64,000 nucleotides of DNA, from assembly GCF_003387155.1 (NCBI RefSeq), contig NZ_QUMT01000001.1:558001-622000 (forward strand), given 5' to 3'. The notes below the pieces were generated by a model that saw nothing but the letters and a program-made list of their open reading frames with translations, was not told the DNA's origin and ran no database searches. Positions 27,539 to 36,278 of this stretch are shown here, piece after piece. Position 1 is the first letter of the stretch. Every line of letters begins with the position of its first letter. Origin of the DNA: Roseateles depolymerans (GTDB lineage: Bacteria > Pseudomonadota > Gammaproteobacteria > Burkholderiales > Burkholderiaceae_C). A program made the translations under genes and the position numbers.

Positions 27539-28080
27539 GGTCCAAGGTGCAGCTCGTTTCTCTAGGGGCTGGATGGCCACGCGCTTCTCTCGTCGTTGTC
27601 ATCGCTGCGCTGGCCATGGTCGGCTGCGCTGCGCCGCCACCGCAGCAGCAGCAGGCGCCGGTGTCACCGTCATCCGCATGTGTTGCGGGCGCTGAAGATG
27701 TGAAGCAGGTGGTGAGCGTGCGACGGCAGTTCTGGGCGGCCGTCAATGCGGGTCAAGTGGATAAGGCGCTCTCACTGTTCGACGACAGCGCCCTGGTGGT
27801 CGGGCCGGATGTGCAGGCGGCAGGGCTGGTGTCTGAAGCTGCCAGGACGCCTGAACAGATTCGCGCCTTTTTTGCGGAGAAGGTCGTGGCGCCGGGATAT
27901 CAGTTCAACCCCGTGGGCGGTCAGGGGGCTGCCGCGGTCACTTGCGACGCGGCAGTGACCACTGAGATCACCAGGGTCGGCATGAACGCTCAGCAAACGG
28001 CAATGTCCATCAGTACGACGCTGAAGAAGGTGGACGGCCATTGGCGCCTCTGGATGCTGAACCTCGGCAAGTTGCCCTGA
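27535..28080 (+). CDS. Lipoprotein with an NTF2/DUF4440-like domain
   Basis: The 181 residues carry a lipobox (LAMVGC, Cys about residue 31) followed by a Pro/Gln linker, so the protein should be lipid-anchored. The mature domain opens VKQVVSVRRQFWAAVNAGQVDKAL, includes SLFDDSALVVGPDV and ends DGHWRLWMLNLGK, the pattern of NTF2-like DUF4440 proteins. It is translationally coupled to the MORN-like secreted protein (ATGA overlap), suggesting both act in the envelope together. No ligand or partner is known. Confidence 0.78.
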   Translation: MRSKVQLVSLGAGWPRASLVVVIAALAMVGCAAPPPQQQQAPVSPSSACVAGAEDVKQVVSVRRQFWAAVNAGQVDKALSLFDDSALVVGPDVQAAGLVSEAARTPEQIRAFFAEKVVAPGYQFNPVGGQGAAAVTCDAAVTTEITRVGMNAQQTAMSISTTLKKVDGHWRLWMLNLGKLP

Positions 28081-28161
28081 CGGCTGCCCCTGTGCGGCAT
28101 TGGGGGGCTTCGATGAGGTTGCCGAGTGCCATCGATAACGGGGGCGACCGATGGGATGCCG

Positions 28162-29745
28162 TCACCGCCTTCCGGCCAGTACCCGTCTCACCAACTGAGG
28201 CAGCTTGAGAAAGGTGTCCTCCTTCTCGAGCACTGCGCAGACGCCGGCTTGTTCGGCACTCTCCCGCAATTCGTCCGTAATCAGGCCGGAGCTGATGACA
28301 ATGGGCAAGGACGGACGAATCCGCGCCACCTCGCGCGCGACGTCCAGACCGGTACGGCCGGGCATGTTGTAGTCCGTGACCAGAAGATCCACGTCCTCAG
28401 GCGCGGCGGCAATGGCGGCGACCGCTGCAGCAGAGTCGAGAAAACTACTGCAGCGGTAGCCGGCCCTCTCCAGCAGACCGACAACGACCAGGGACACCGT
28501 TTCGTCGTCGTCCAGATACAGGATGTGCTCGCAATGCCCTTGAATGGAGTCGGCCTCTCCGGGTCCCATCGTCTCGGTCAGCGATGCGGGCGGCACGATC
28601 GGTAGATACAGATGAAAGGTGCTGCCCTGGTGCGGCGTGCTCTCCACCGCAATGCTGCCTTGATGCGCCACCACAATGCCGTGTACCACGGAGAGCCCGA
28701 GACCCGTCCCCTTGCCCGTGGGTTTGGTGGTGAAGAAGGGTTCAAAGATCCGTTTGCGCGTAGCCTCGTCCATGCCGATGCCGGTGTCGCTCACCCACAG
28801 ATGCGCATGAGGGCCGGCGCTCAAGCCGGACAGCGATCTTGCCGCGCAGGCATCCAGATCCACGCGTTCAAGGCCGAGCACAATTCTTCCTACTTCACCG
28901 GGCAGCGCATGCCATGCATTGGTGCCCAGATTCATCAGCACCTGCTGAAGCTGGGTGCCGTCACCATTGACGTGAAGGACCTCATCCATCAAGTCCAATT
29001 CGAGGTCCACGCCGGCCGGCAGGGTCACGCGAAGCAGGCCGTAGGTCTCGTGGATGACCGGCTGCACGGCCACATGCCGGAGCTGGTGGGACTCGCGGCG
29101 ACTGAAGGTCAGAATCTGGCGGACCATGTCGCGCGCGCGGAGTCCCGACTTCTGGATCTCACCCAGCAGCGCCACGACCGGATGATCACCGGGGAGTTCC
29201 CCACGGGCCAGCTCCACATTGCCCAGGATCGCGCTGAGGATGTTGTTGAAGTCGTGGGCAATGCCTCCCGCCAGCGTGCCGAGGGACTCCATCTTCTGCG
29301 CCTCGGCCAGCTGTTGCTCGAAGCGTCTCAACTCGGCCTCCGCGTCCCGATGGGCGGCGCGACGAGCCGCTTGCACCAACTCACGCTCCAGCACCGGCGC
29401 CAGGCGGCTCATGTTGTCCTTCATCACATAGTCGCTGGCACCGGCCTTGATGGCACGCACTGCCGTCTCTTCGCCAATCGTGCCGGAGACGAAGATGAAG
29501 GGCATGTCCAGCCCGGCACCCCGAAACGCTTCCAGCGCATCCATGCCGCTGAACCCGGGCATGCTGAAATCGGAAATCACCGCATCCCAGTGGCCCTGGG
29601 CCAGTGCCGCCTGCACGCCATGGAGATCCTGGACGCGATGGTAGTCCGGCTCGAATCCGGCACGCCGCAGCAGGCGCATGGCCAGGCGAGCGTCGTTCTC
29701 CGAATCCTCGATGACCAGGATCCGAACCCGAGTCAGTTCATTCAT
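28162..29745 (-). CDS. Hybrid sensor kinase: REC - HisKA - HATPase - REC
   Basis: A 527-residue cytoplasmic protein. The first receiver (about 8-125) has its phospho-acceptor in VISDFSMPGFSG, followed by a coiled-coil. The HisKA segment LAGGIAHDFNNILSAI carries the phospho-His, and the HATPase domain shows MNLGTNAWHAL, VSDTGIGMD and GTGLGLSVV. A C-terminal receiver has LLVTDYNMPGRTG. It has no membrane segment. It is the last gene of a four-gene operon with a receiver protein, a membrane kinase and a periplasmic binding protein, overlapping the receiver by 4 bp. No DNA-binding output is in the operon, so the output target is elsewhere. Confidence 0.92.
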   Translation of the reverse strand: MNELTRVRILVIEDSENDARLAMRLLRRAGFEPDYHRVQDLHGVQAALAQGHWDAVISDFSMPGFSGMDALEAFRGAGLDMPFIFVSGTIGEETAVRAIKAGASDYVMKDNMSRLAPVLERELVQAARRAAHRDAEAELRRFEQQLAEAQKMESLGTLAGGIAHDFNNILSAILGNVELARGELPGDHPVVALLGEIQKSGLRARDMVRQILTFSRRESHQLRHVAVQPVIHETYGLLRVTLPAGVDLELDLMDEVLHVNGDGTQLQQVLMNLGTNAWHALPGEVGRIVLGLERVDLDACAARSLSGLSAGPHAHLWVSDTGIGMDEATRKRIFEPFFTTKPTGKGTGLGLSVVHGIVVAHQGSIAVESTPHQGSTFHLYLPIVPPASLTETMGPGEADSIQGHCEHILYLDDDETVSLVVVGLLERAGYRCSSFLDSAAAVAAIAAAPEDVDLLVTDYNMPGRTGLDVAREVARIRPSLPIVISSGLITDELRESAEQAGVCAVLEKEDTFLKLPQLVRRVLAGRR

Positions 29746-30197
29746 GGCGATCCCGAGGACGGTGGCATTTGGTTCAGTGCCAGCCAGTAGATGCCCAGCA
29801 CCTTCACTGCTTCGACAAACTCCGAAAAGTCCACCGGCTTGCGCACATAGCTGTTGGCGCCCAGCTTGTAGCCTGAGACCACATCCTGCTCTTCTTTCGA
29901 AGAAGTCAGGATGACCGTTGGCAGCAGAGCCGTGCGAGGGTCTGCCCGAAGCGCCTTGAGCACTCCCAGTCCATCGAGCCGCGGCAATTTGAGATCGAGG
30001 ATGGCCAGCGTTGGAAGATCGGTCCCGGCCCGTCCCGCGTGGGGGCCTCGCGCAAAGAGGTAGTCCAGCGCCTCCACCCCGTCGCGCGCCACCACCACCG
30101 GATTCATCAAATGGCTTCTTTTGAATGCACGCAGCGTCAACGCGACGTCATCCGGGTTGTCTTCCACCAGCAAGATGACTTTACTGTCCTCGTTCAT
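29742..30197 (-). CDS. Single-domain response regulator (Rcp1/CheY-like)
   Basis: The 151 residues form a receiver domain with EDNPDDV near the N-terminus, the phospho-acceptor Asp in LAILDLKLPRLDG and the conserved Lys in SYVRKPVDF. It lacks an output domain, as in Rcp1-type shuttles. The start MNEDSKVILLV at 30197 is used; a longer frame to 30449 is an extension into the upstream gene. It overlaps the kinase gene by 17 bp and the hybrid kinase by 4 bp, indicating coupled translation in the sensory operon. Confidence 0.92.
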   Translation of the reverse strand: MNEDSKVILLVEDNPDDVALTLRAFKRSHLMNPVVVARDGVEALDYLFARGPHAGRAGTDLPTLAILDLKLPRLDGLGVLKALRADPRTALLPTVILTSSKEEQDVVSGYKLGANSYVRKPVDFSEFVEAVKVLGIYWLALNQMPPSSGSP

Positions 30198-31635
30198 GGG
30201 TGCGCTCCTGGAGACGGAAGGAAAAGGTGGCCCCGGCGCCCAGCGCCGCCTTGGCCCAGAGGGGCCAGCCATGACGCCGCAGGACGCGTTGCACGATCGC
30301 CAGGCCGACCCCGGTGCCCGGGAATTCGCTCTCGTGATGGAGTCGCTGGAAGGCGCCAAACAATCGATCGGCATACGCCATGTCAAACCCGGCGCCGTTG
30401 TCCGAGACAAAACAGATCCGCTCGCCGTTCTCAAAGCGTTGGCCGACACGAATCACCGCGTCCGCCGTGTTGCCGGTGAACTTCCAGGCGTTGTCGAGCA
30501 GGTTCTGCATGGCGATCTGGATCAGCGCGCGGTCGGCCTGCACCCGGATGCCGTCCTCGATCTCCCAGCGCACCTGCCTGTCGGGTTGGGTGCGCGTCAG
30601 GTCGGCGGCAACCTCCCGAGCCATGGCGCTGATATCCACCTCCTGAATCCTCAGCTCCGCCCTTGTGACCCGGGCCAGCCCCAGCAGTTCGTCAATCAGG
30701 CGGCCCATGCGCTGGCTGGCGCCTCGTATACGCTGAAGGCTGTCGCGGGCTTCATCGTCGAGTTTGTCGCCGTGGTCCTCCAGGAGCGCCAGGGAGAACC
30801 CATCCATGCTGCGAAGCGGACTTCGGAGATCGTGAGACACCGAATAGCTGAAGGACTCGAGCTCACTATTTAGGGAAACCAGTTCACGATTGGCCAGTTC
30901 GAGGCGGGTGAATGAATCGCGGAGCGCGCGGGTCATCGCGTCGAATCGCCGTGCCATTTCACCCAGTTCATCGTTGGTGTTGGCGTTGAGTTCAACTGCC
31001 CAGTTGCCGGCGGTCAGCTCCCGGGTCGCCTGCTCCAGGCGGGCGATAGGGCCTAGCACATCACGCCGGAAAATCCACATGGACGCCCCCGTGATCACCG
31101 CCATCAGCCCCAACCCCGAAGCGGTCACGATCACGACTTGATGCTGAGTCGCGTCGATCCGCATGCCGGCATCCTCGATCATCTCCGCGGCGTCCACAAG
31201 GCTGCGCTGCTGAAGCACCAGGAGCCGGCTGGACAGTTGCGCTTCGAAGCGACGCTGAATCTCGTCATCCGGTACCCCCTGCGAATGAACGGATTCAACC
31301 TCGAGAAACAGTTGGTGGCTAGCCTGCAGGTTCTCACGCAATGACGCGAGCGTTTTCGTGGAGATGTCGTCGCCAGCGCCGTATTGGGACACCAGGATGT
31401 TCAGGCGATCCCAGACGGCCTTCTCCTGCAACCGGGCTCTCTCACGGTGATTGAGCAGGTATTCGAAGGACACCATGCGCAAATCGTTCAAGGCGCTGGC
31501 AATTCTGGCACTGTGGCGCCGCTGTTCGACCGCGGCGCTCACCTGGGCGTTGGCCCAGGCAATGCTGGCGGCAATGAGCAGCATGGCGCCGAACATGAGC
31601 GCAGCAGCGATTTGCGCCTTGTGGCTGATCTTCAT
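30181..31635 (-). CDS. Membrane sensor histidine kinase
   Basis: The 484 residues have a first helix at about 8-28, a helical periplasmic domain of about 140 residues, and a second helix near VTASGLGLMAVITGASMWIF. A HAMP linker leads to HisKA (FSYSVSHDLRSPLRSM, the His being the phospho-acceptor) and HATPase (NLLDNAWKF, SDNGAGFDM, GTGVGLAIV). The layout suggests sensing a periplasmic protein or ligand. The upstream overlapping gene encodes a periplasmic binding protein, which is the natural candidate partner. Autophosphorylation would be passed to the receiver encoded immediately downstream. Confidence 0.92.
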   Translation of the reverse strand: MKISHKAQIAAALMFGAMLLIAASIAWANAQVSAAVEQRRHSARIASALNDLRMVSFEYLLNHRERARLQEKAVWDRLNILVSQYGAGDDISTKTLASLRENLQASHQLFLEVESVHSQGVPDDEIQRRFEAQLSSRLLVLQQRSLVDAAEMIEDAGMRIDATQHQVVIVTASGLGLMAVITGASMWIFRRDVLGPIARLEQATRELTAGNWAVELNANTNDELGEMARRFDAMTRALRDSFTRLELANRELVSLNSELESFSYSVSHDLRSPLRSMDGFSLALLEDHGDKLDDEARDSLQRIRGASQRMGRLIDELLGLARVTRAELRIQEVDISAMAREVAADLTRTQPDRQVRWEIEDGIRVQADRALIQIAMQNLLDNAWKFTGNTADAVIRVGQRFENGERICFVSDNGAGFDMAYADRLFGAFQRLHHESEFPGTGVGLAIVQRVLRRHGWPLWAKAALGAGATFSFRLQERTHERGQ

Positions 31636-32642
31636 CGTGCCACCGTCACCCGATCCGCACGAACGGCCAGCAGGGGATCGAGGCCGACATGAGTGAGGAA
31701 ATTCGGCATCGACTGTTTGGGGGCGTAGCCGCGGGACATCGCCCAGGTGGCGATGTCTTCCAGCGTGACCATTTGGTCCTGTTGCTGGCTGACTCCGAGG
31801 TCCAGTGCTTGCCAGGCGGGGTCCATCGCGGCTGGGGTCAAACGCAGGCGCTCCGCCAGGAGTGTCTTGGCGCGCACGGGAAATTCTTCCGCAAAAGCCT
31901 CGGCCTCCAGCAGTGCCAGCAGCAGTCGGCGTAATGATTCGGGACGGCTGGAGAGCAAGTCTTTGTGAGCCACCACCGAATACTTCTGCGGGTAGGCGTC
32001 CGGCGCGGTGAATAAGGTCGCGGCTCCGCTCAGGCTTTGCTCCGCTTCGTTCCTCACTGGCTGCCAGGCTGCGATGGCGTCCACGGTGCCGTCTCGCAGA
32101 GCTTCAACCAAAAGACTCGGTGGGAGATCGATCAGCGCAAGTGACTGCGGCGGTAGGCGATAACGCACCATGAAGGCCCAGAGAAAATACTCAGCGCTGG
32201 TGCCCAGCGTCACTCCCACTCGCCGTTGCCGGAGGTCCGCCGGGGAGGTGATGCCGCGATCGCGTCGGCCAATCACCGCCAACTCATTGGATGCATTGGC
32301 CACCGCCGCCACGATGCTTAGAGGGGATCCTTTCAGCACCTCCACCACGAGCGGAACGTCCGCTGCGGCCGCCAGGTCCGCACTACCCCGCACGACCTCT
32401 GCCAATGCTGCTTTGCCATGAATTTGCGGCAAGACGGAAACCGTCAAACCATACGTTGCAAACAGCCCGGTGGCATCCGCAAGATGAATGAGCGCGGCAT
32501 GCGGCGCCTGAGGCAAGGCAATGGAGAGCTTTTGCGGAATGAGGGCAGGGGCGGTGGATCGCCGACTCAGTGCCAGCCCTCCCAAGGCGATGGCGAGCGC
32601 AGCAACGCCTGTCACGCGACGGCGCAGCACATTCCGGCCCAT
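31632..32642 (-). CDS. ABC-type substrate-binding protein (NMT1/THI5/SsuA-like) in a sensory operon
   Basis: A 336-residue protein with an N-terminal signal/anchor region (VTGVAALAIALGGLALSRR), then a binding-protein fold with HAALIHLADATGLFATYGL and LRQRRVGVTLGTSAEYFLW, as in the NMT1/THI5/SsuA group. No ABC ATPase or permease is adjacent, and the gene instead overlaps a membrane sensor kinase by 4 bp. It may therefore serve as a ligand sensor rather than an importer. The start is uncertain: ATG 32642 is used, but TTG 32660 (with GGGAGGA nearby) and GTG 32675 are in frame. Confidence 0.82.
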   Translation of the reverse strand: MGRNVLRRRVTGVAALAIALGGLALSRRSTAPALIPQKLSIALPQAPHAALIHLADATGLFATYGLTVSVLPQIHGKAALAEVVRGSADLAAAADVPLVVEVLKGSPLSIVAAVANASNELAVIGRRDRGITSPADLRQRRVGVTLGTSAEYFLWAFMVRYRLPPQSLALIDLPPSLLVEALRDGTVDAIAAWQPVRNEAEQSLSGAATLFTAPDAYPQKYSVVAHKDLLSSRPESLRRLLLALLEAEAFAEEFPVRAKTLLAERLRLTPAAMDPAWQALDLGVSQQQDQMVTLEDIATWAMSRGYAPKQSMPNFLTHVGLDPLLAVRADRVTVAR

Positions 32643-32894
32643 GGGCGATGTCGCACTCAAAGGGTCCTCCCGCACTCTACTCGTCGAGGCCGTACAGCCC
32701 TCTCATCAGGAGTGAAGTGGTTGGCTCTATTAGCTGCGATGGATAGTACGTGGGGCGCTACGGTCTTGCAAGGAAAGGGCTTGCAGGCGTGTGTCATCCC
32801 ATTGCGCGGGATGCATTGAATGCGAGGGCGAAAGGCCGGTTTCGGGCCGCAGGCTTTTGAGTGTGCTGGTCGACGCGCTCAGCGAGGGCTGGGA

Positions 32895-33314
32895 TCAAGC
32901 GTAGGCGTCGAGATACTGCCCCCGCGGATCCAGTCGCTGAGTGGCGGTGCTCTGAGTGCGAGTGTCCGGCTGTGCGTCCGTGCGAGCGGCCGGATTGGCT
33001 TGAGGGATGCGTTGAGTGATGGGTTGAGTGATGGGTTGAGGCTTCGCGTCGGTCTTGACTTGGGCGGCTTCAGCAGCGGCCTTCTGAACTTCCGCGATTT
33101 GCGCCATCACCATTTGCATCTGCGCCTGGAGCAGCTTTTGGCGCTTGTCCTTGTCGGCGGCGCGCAAGGTGTTGTCGCTGGCCAGGTCTTTCGCCTGCTT
33201 CTGCAATTGCTTCAGCTGCGCTTGCAAGCGCGCGATCTGCGCATCGGTCCCCGAGCCCGACGAAGCCGTTTGGCTACTGGAGGAATCGACGGTGACGGCG
33301 CGGGTGACTTGCAT
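32895..33314 (-). CDS. FlxA-like coiled-coil protein
   Basis: The 139 residues contain a long predicted coiled coil (AQIARLQAQLKQLQKQAKDL, then AQMQMVMAQIAEVQKA) typical of FlxA-like proteins, followed by a low-complexity tail with a repeated QPITQ unit. No signal peptide is seen. Function is unknown; FlxA-like proteins have been linked to flagellar regulons in enterobacteria, which cannot be assumed here. It is flanked by gaps without coding signal. Confidence 0.72.
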   Translation of the reverse strand: MQVTRAVTVDSSSSQTASSGSGTDAQIARLQAQLKQLQKQAKDLASDNTLRAADKDKRQKLLQAQMQMVMAQIAEVQKAAAEAAQVKTDAKPQPITQPITQRIPQANPAARTDAQPDTRTQSTATQRLDPRGQYLDAYA

Positions 33315-33409
33315 GGCGAGTGATCAAGGCTTGCCTCAATATCGGCCATGGGGCGACGGACTGTAGGGCTGGCTTCAGAAATTCCCTGGGTCTCCGTGGG
33401 CGGATGCCT

Positions 33410-33958
33410 TCACTTCGTCTTTGGCGCGAGCTTGCAGGTGGGGTCGGCAATGTCATAGCCCAGCCACAGATACAGATGCGTTTGGACCTGGTGTCCGCGC
33501 GTGGCCTGGAGGTGAACGCCTTCCGAGCTGGTGCACAGGGCGGCTCTGACGGGCTTGTTGTCCATGGCAGTGCCCTCCAGCAGATCGTCTTGACTTCGAG
33601 CGTGTTTGAACGCTCCGACAGCCGCCATGCCGATGAACGGATCTCGGAACCAGTGTGACGGAACGCGAGCTTCATACACAAAGCCCTCCCCATCTGTCAG
33701 CTCGTTACCGGTGACGACCTCCGCTTTGCTGGGCTTGAACTGGCTGGCCTTCAGTCGCTGGCAGCATGCCACGCCGGACTTGGGCGCTGAATACTGCAGT
33801 TGAACGACACTGTTCGGGTCGAGCTTTGTTGCGGTAATGAGCAGGAGGCGCCCTTCGTCACTCACCTGCGTGATGGCGAATTCGGGATAGGGCGCCGACT
33901 GGCACACGGCGCTGGTGCAGGCCAGCGCGGCTGCGGCAATGTAATGCTTGATGAGCAT
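33410..33958 (-). CDS. Secreted hypothetical protein, 182 aa
   Basis: The start MLIKHYIAAAALACTSAVCQS gives a clear signal peptide; the longer frame to 34033 is not used. The mature protein has four to five Cys including an adjacent pair (GVACCQRL) and ends DIADPTCKLAPKTK, consistent with disulfide bonding in the periplasm. It includes GEGFVYEARVPSHWFRDPFIG. No family is recognised. It could be an envelope or immunity protein, but nothing decides this. The next plus-strand gene is divergent across a 137-bp gap. Confidence 0.7.
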   Translation of the reverse strand: MLIKHYIAAAALACTSAVCQSAPYPEFAITQVSDEGRLLLITATKLDPNSVVQLQYSAPKSGVACCQRLKASQFKPSKAEVVTGNELTDGEGFVYEARVPSHWFRDPFIGMAAVGAFKHARSQDDLLEGTAMDNKPVRAALCTSSEGVHLQATRGHQVQTHLYLWLGYDIADPTCKLAPKTK

Positions 33959-34095
33959 GATCAGATCATTGGGGTGGGTGGGACGATTCTCAGGGAAGGC
34001 CCCGCGGCTCGGTTCGAGCGTTGTCAGCAACAACGGTTCTGCCGAGTTTTATGGCGACAATGCGAAGCTGTTGCTTGATCAAATGGATTGAGACT

Positions 34096-34533
34096 ATGCC
34101 CACTTCTTCGATGATGTCACTGCAGTTTGGGCCTCCCGTTCCGCTGGATGAGATCACGTTGCGCGTGGCGTTGCAGCACCCCGTGTGGGTGTGGGCATGG
34201 GAGGCGGGCGCGGAAGACGAAGCGTCTGACGAAACCGACCAATGCCCCGTATTAAATACGGCGGACGTGACCGACGCATTCACCGAGGCCATCATCCTGT
34301 TCAAGGTGAAGGACACCGACGTGCATGGCTCGGCTTCTTTCATTCCTCAAAAGGACCGACTCGAAGCGATCGCGTTCTGGGAAGACGGGAATTGGGTCAT
34401 GGGGCCGGAAGCTTCGGTCTCCGTTCCCTGCACCTTGGTGGCCATTCCCACCATCCGTGGGGAGCGCGACGTCGAGTTTGCATTCAGTGACGCATCCGGG
34501 GATGACGCTCAACGCGTGGCGAGCGATCGCTGA
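34096..34533 (+). CDS. Hypothetical protein, 145 aa
   Basis: Begins MPTSSMMSLQFGPPVPLDE and is acidic, with EDEASDETDQ, IILFKVKDTDVHG and FWEDGNWVMGPEASVSVP. It has no signal peptide or membrane helix, and no family is recognised. Other in-frame Met codons lie upstream (from 34021) and at 34111. Base composition is lower in GC than in the flanking metabolic blocks, in keeping with an accessory gene. Confidence 0.6.
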   Translation: MPTSSMMSLQFGPPVPLDEITLRVALQHPVWVWAWEAGAEDEASDETDQCPVLNTADVTDAFTEAIILFKVKDTDVHGSASFIPQKDRLEAIAFWEDGNWVMGPEASVSVPCTLVAIPTIRGERDVEFAFSDASGDDAQRVASDR

Positions 34534-34707
34534 ACATCGGCTCCCACATTGAAGCGGCTGCTTTGCATCGCGAAGGACGGCCGCCGCTACGGCTAGTTGG
34601 ACGCACCACGACAACGTACGAAAGGTCTCGCGGTTGCCCGCCAGGAACTTGGCGGAGATCCCGATGAGTCCGCAGCCCCAAGGGCGCAGGAGCGTGGTGA
34701 TCAGCGG

Positions 34708-35034
34708 TCAGTGCGCCACAGACTTCCCTTCGAGACGTCCCTGGAAAATCCGGCTGTACTCCTCGGCTTCGGTTGCGTTCTCTAAGTGCAGGCTTGTTAT
34801 CGACATCCCGGCAGCTTCTGTCCTCAAGGCTTCCCGTAGGTGCTGGCTTGGGGTCGAGAACGTGTCCATGATGTTCAGCAGCAATTGCGCTGCGAGTGCG
34901 GGCGGGAAGTCGTGGGGCAAGAGGTCTTCGATACGCCTGCGAAGTTCCATGCCCGTCGGGTCCCCTTCGAACAAGGCTTCCAGGTCAATGATCAGCTCGC
35001 CTTGGGAAGCGGTTTCAGCCATTGTGCAATCCAT
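34708..35034 (-). CDS. Small hypothetical protein, 108 aa
   Basis: A helical acidic protein with segments LIIDLEALFEGDPTGMELRRR and PALAAQLLLNIMDTF. No signal peptide or recognised domain. The start could be 35034 (MDCTMAET) or 35022 (MAETASQG); neither has a strong ribosome site. Isolated between a 174-bp gap and the tRNA-fragment region; no functional inference is made. Confidence 0.6.
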   Translation of the reverse strand: MDCTMAETASQGELIIDLEALFEGDPTGMELRRRIEDLLPHDFPPALAAQLLLNIMDTFSTPSQHLREALRTEAAGMSITSLHLENATEAEEYSRIFQGRLEGKSVAH

Positions 35035-35238
35035 TTAGTCGTGTGGATGCGCCAGCGTAGAGGCAGATGGCGGGGGCTGAAAGCTTTGAATGGGGGGGAG
35101 GGGCCAGGTGGCAATCGCCTCGAATTATGTTTGTCGCTGGCTCAATGGCTCGCGCTTTGCTCGCAAAGCCGGCGCGGAATCCTTACACCATTTTTGTAGC
35201 GTGTGACCGAACTTTTAAGAACTCGCAGGGAAAAAGGA

Positions 35239-35323
35239 AAGCCCCACACGCTTTCGCAAGCAGGGCTTCGATTTTGGCTCCCAGACCTGGGCTCGAACCA
35301 GGGAGCTCCGGATTAACAGTCCG
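35239..35323 (-). repeat. Displaced tRNA-Asn 3' half with its terminator (copy 1, att-like)
   Basis: Bases 35275-35323 match the 3' part of the intact tRNA-Asn genes (anticodon loop, variable loop, T arm, acceptor and CCA), with a few mismatches. The 5' part of the tRNA is absent; homology stops right after the anticodon-stem CGGAC equivalent. Next to it (35239-35268) AAGCCC pairs with GGGCTT, matching the terminator that follows the intact tRNA-Asn genes. Retention of a tRNA 3' half is the normal scar of integration at a tRNA gene, so this is a candidate att site; that is inferred. Confidence 0.75.
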
Positions 35324-35408
35324 AGGTGACGAGCGCCAAGGAGGCTGGTAAGCCGAAGATCTTGAACGGTTTTCGCAGCGGTCAACCCTCTGTACCCGGA
35401 TGCCATGC

Positions 35409-35642
35409 TCAAGTGCGGCCGGTCCATTTCCTTGCGGCTCGGAAACCAGTGATCGCTCCTGCAATCAGACAAATCAGCATGAAGCCCAAGGACCACACGT
35501 AGGCCTGCCCGATGTCCTGATCAGATCTGATGTACCTGGGGCCGTACCAAGAGGCGAATAGATCCACCAGGCCGTACGAAGCGACACCGAAAACGGCGGC
35601 GCCAATGAGGAGCCCTAGGACGCTCAGCAGGATAATTTTCAT
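35409..35642 (-). CDS. Small membrane protein, candidate Tae4-type immunity protein
   Basis: 77 residues, MKIILLSVLGLLIGAAVFGV as a first hydrophobic helix and LGFMLICLIAGAITGF as a second, with a short loop between. Its ATG overlaps by 4 bp (ATGA) the stop of a deleted Tae4-like amidase frame, the gene order of effector-immunity pairs. Tae4 amidases cut peptidoglycan in neighbours and the producing cell protects itself with an immunity protein in the envelope. The immunity role is inferred from position and topology; the toxin remnant is described separately. Confidence 0.65.
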   Translation of the reverse strand: MKIILLSVLGLLIGAAVFGVASYGLVDLFASWYGPRYIRSDQDIGQAYVWSLGFMLICLIAGAITGFRAARKWTGRT

Positions 35643-35821
35643 GGCACTTGCCAGAACCAGATGGGTTCGGCCTTTCTGTTTTCCGTCTCGCAGGACCGAG
35701 CGCCCGCGAAGGTCTTCATGTCGATGCCCGAGCGCATGAGCGAGGAGGACATATTGATCGCGCACTGGTTCCCGTAGACCATCTTGCTGTGCAGACTTCC
35801 TGGGACTTCGCCTCCGATGGC
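35639..35821 (-). pseudogene. Internally deleted Tae4-like amidase (type VI secretion effector remnant)
   Basis: The frame reads IGGEVPGSLHSKMVYGNQCAINMSSS in part; NQCAINMSSSLMRSGID matches the catalytic-Cys segment of Tae4 amidases, and the end AEPIWFWQVP matches their usual C-terminus. The stretch between, which holds the catalytic His in intact Tae4 proteins, is missing, so it is a deletion within the gene that kept the reading frame. A stop (TGA at 35822-35824) precedes it. The TGA at 35639-35641 overlaps the next gene's ATG. It cannot be an active amidase. Confidence 0.7.
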
Positions 35822-35832
35822 TCACTGATGTG

Positions 35833-36097
35833 TGGACCCTTCTGGCACGTCATTGCGCGAGGAGAGCGTCACCGACGATGTAAACGGTGGCGCCACGTTC
35901 TCTCAGCTTCCGACACAGAAACGCGAAGTCCGAATCGCTGGTGACAAGGCAAAAAGTGTCTGCTCGCCGGTCGAAGAGGGCTTCAAGGGCGTCTGGGCGA
36001 CTACACGCAGAGCGTCTTCTAGGACCTCTGGGGAAGTGTTGTCGCAGTCCACCAGAACCGCGACCCTTGTTTCGTTGCCTTGCTCGCCTGTTGTCAT
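35833..36097 (-). pseudogene. Decayed paralogue of the NYN/OST-HTH protein
   Basis: Starts MTTGEQGNETRVAVLVDCDNTSP, nearly identical to the intact gene at 39976-40737. After the first 30 residues the frame jumps, and the middle then reads DALEALFDRRADTFCLVTSD and RKLRERGATVYIVGDA in another frame, followed directly by bases matching the extreme 3' end of the intact gene. So two internal deletions have removed most of the nuclease middle and the OST-HTH region. It is not functional; the divergence from the intact copy shows the decay is not recent. Confidence 0.8.
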
Positions 36098-36278
36098 GTT
36101 GCTCCCTCGCCCATCTGGATAATACAAAGCAGGCAGCGTCCAGGCGTGTGCGAGTCAGCTACGGTTTTTCGCTGATCTGGTGCACGCCATTTGGGCTTTT
36201 GTGTTGGTTCTGTGCTGGTCATGCCCTGCGTGGCGGTCAAGGCCCAACCGCGAACGGAAAAGTTGATTGGCTCTTTGA

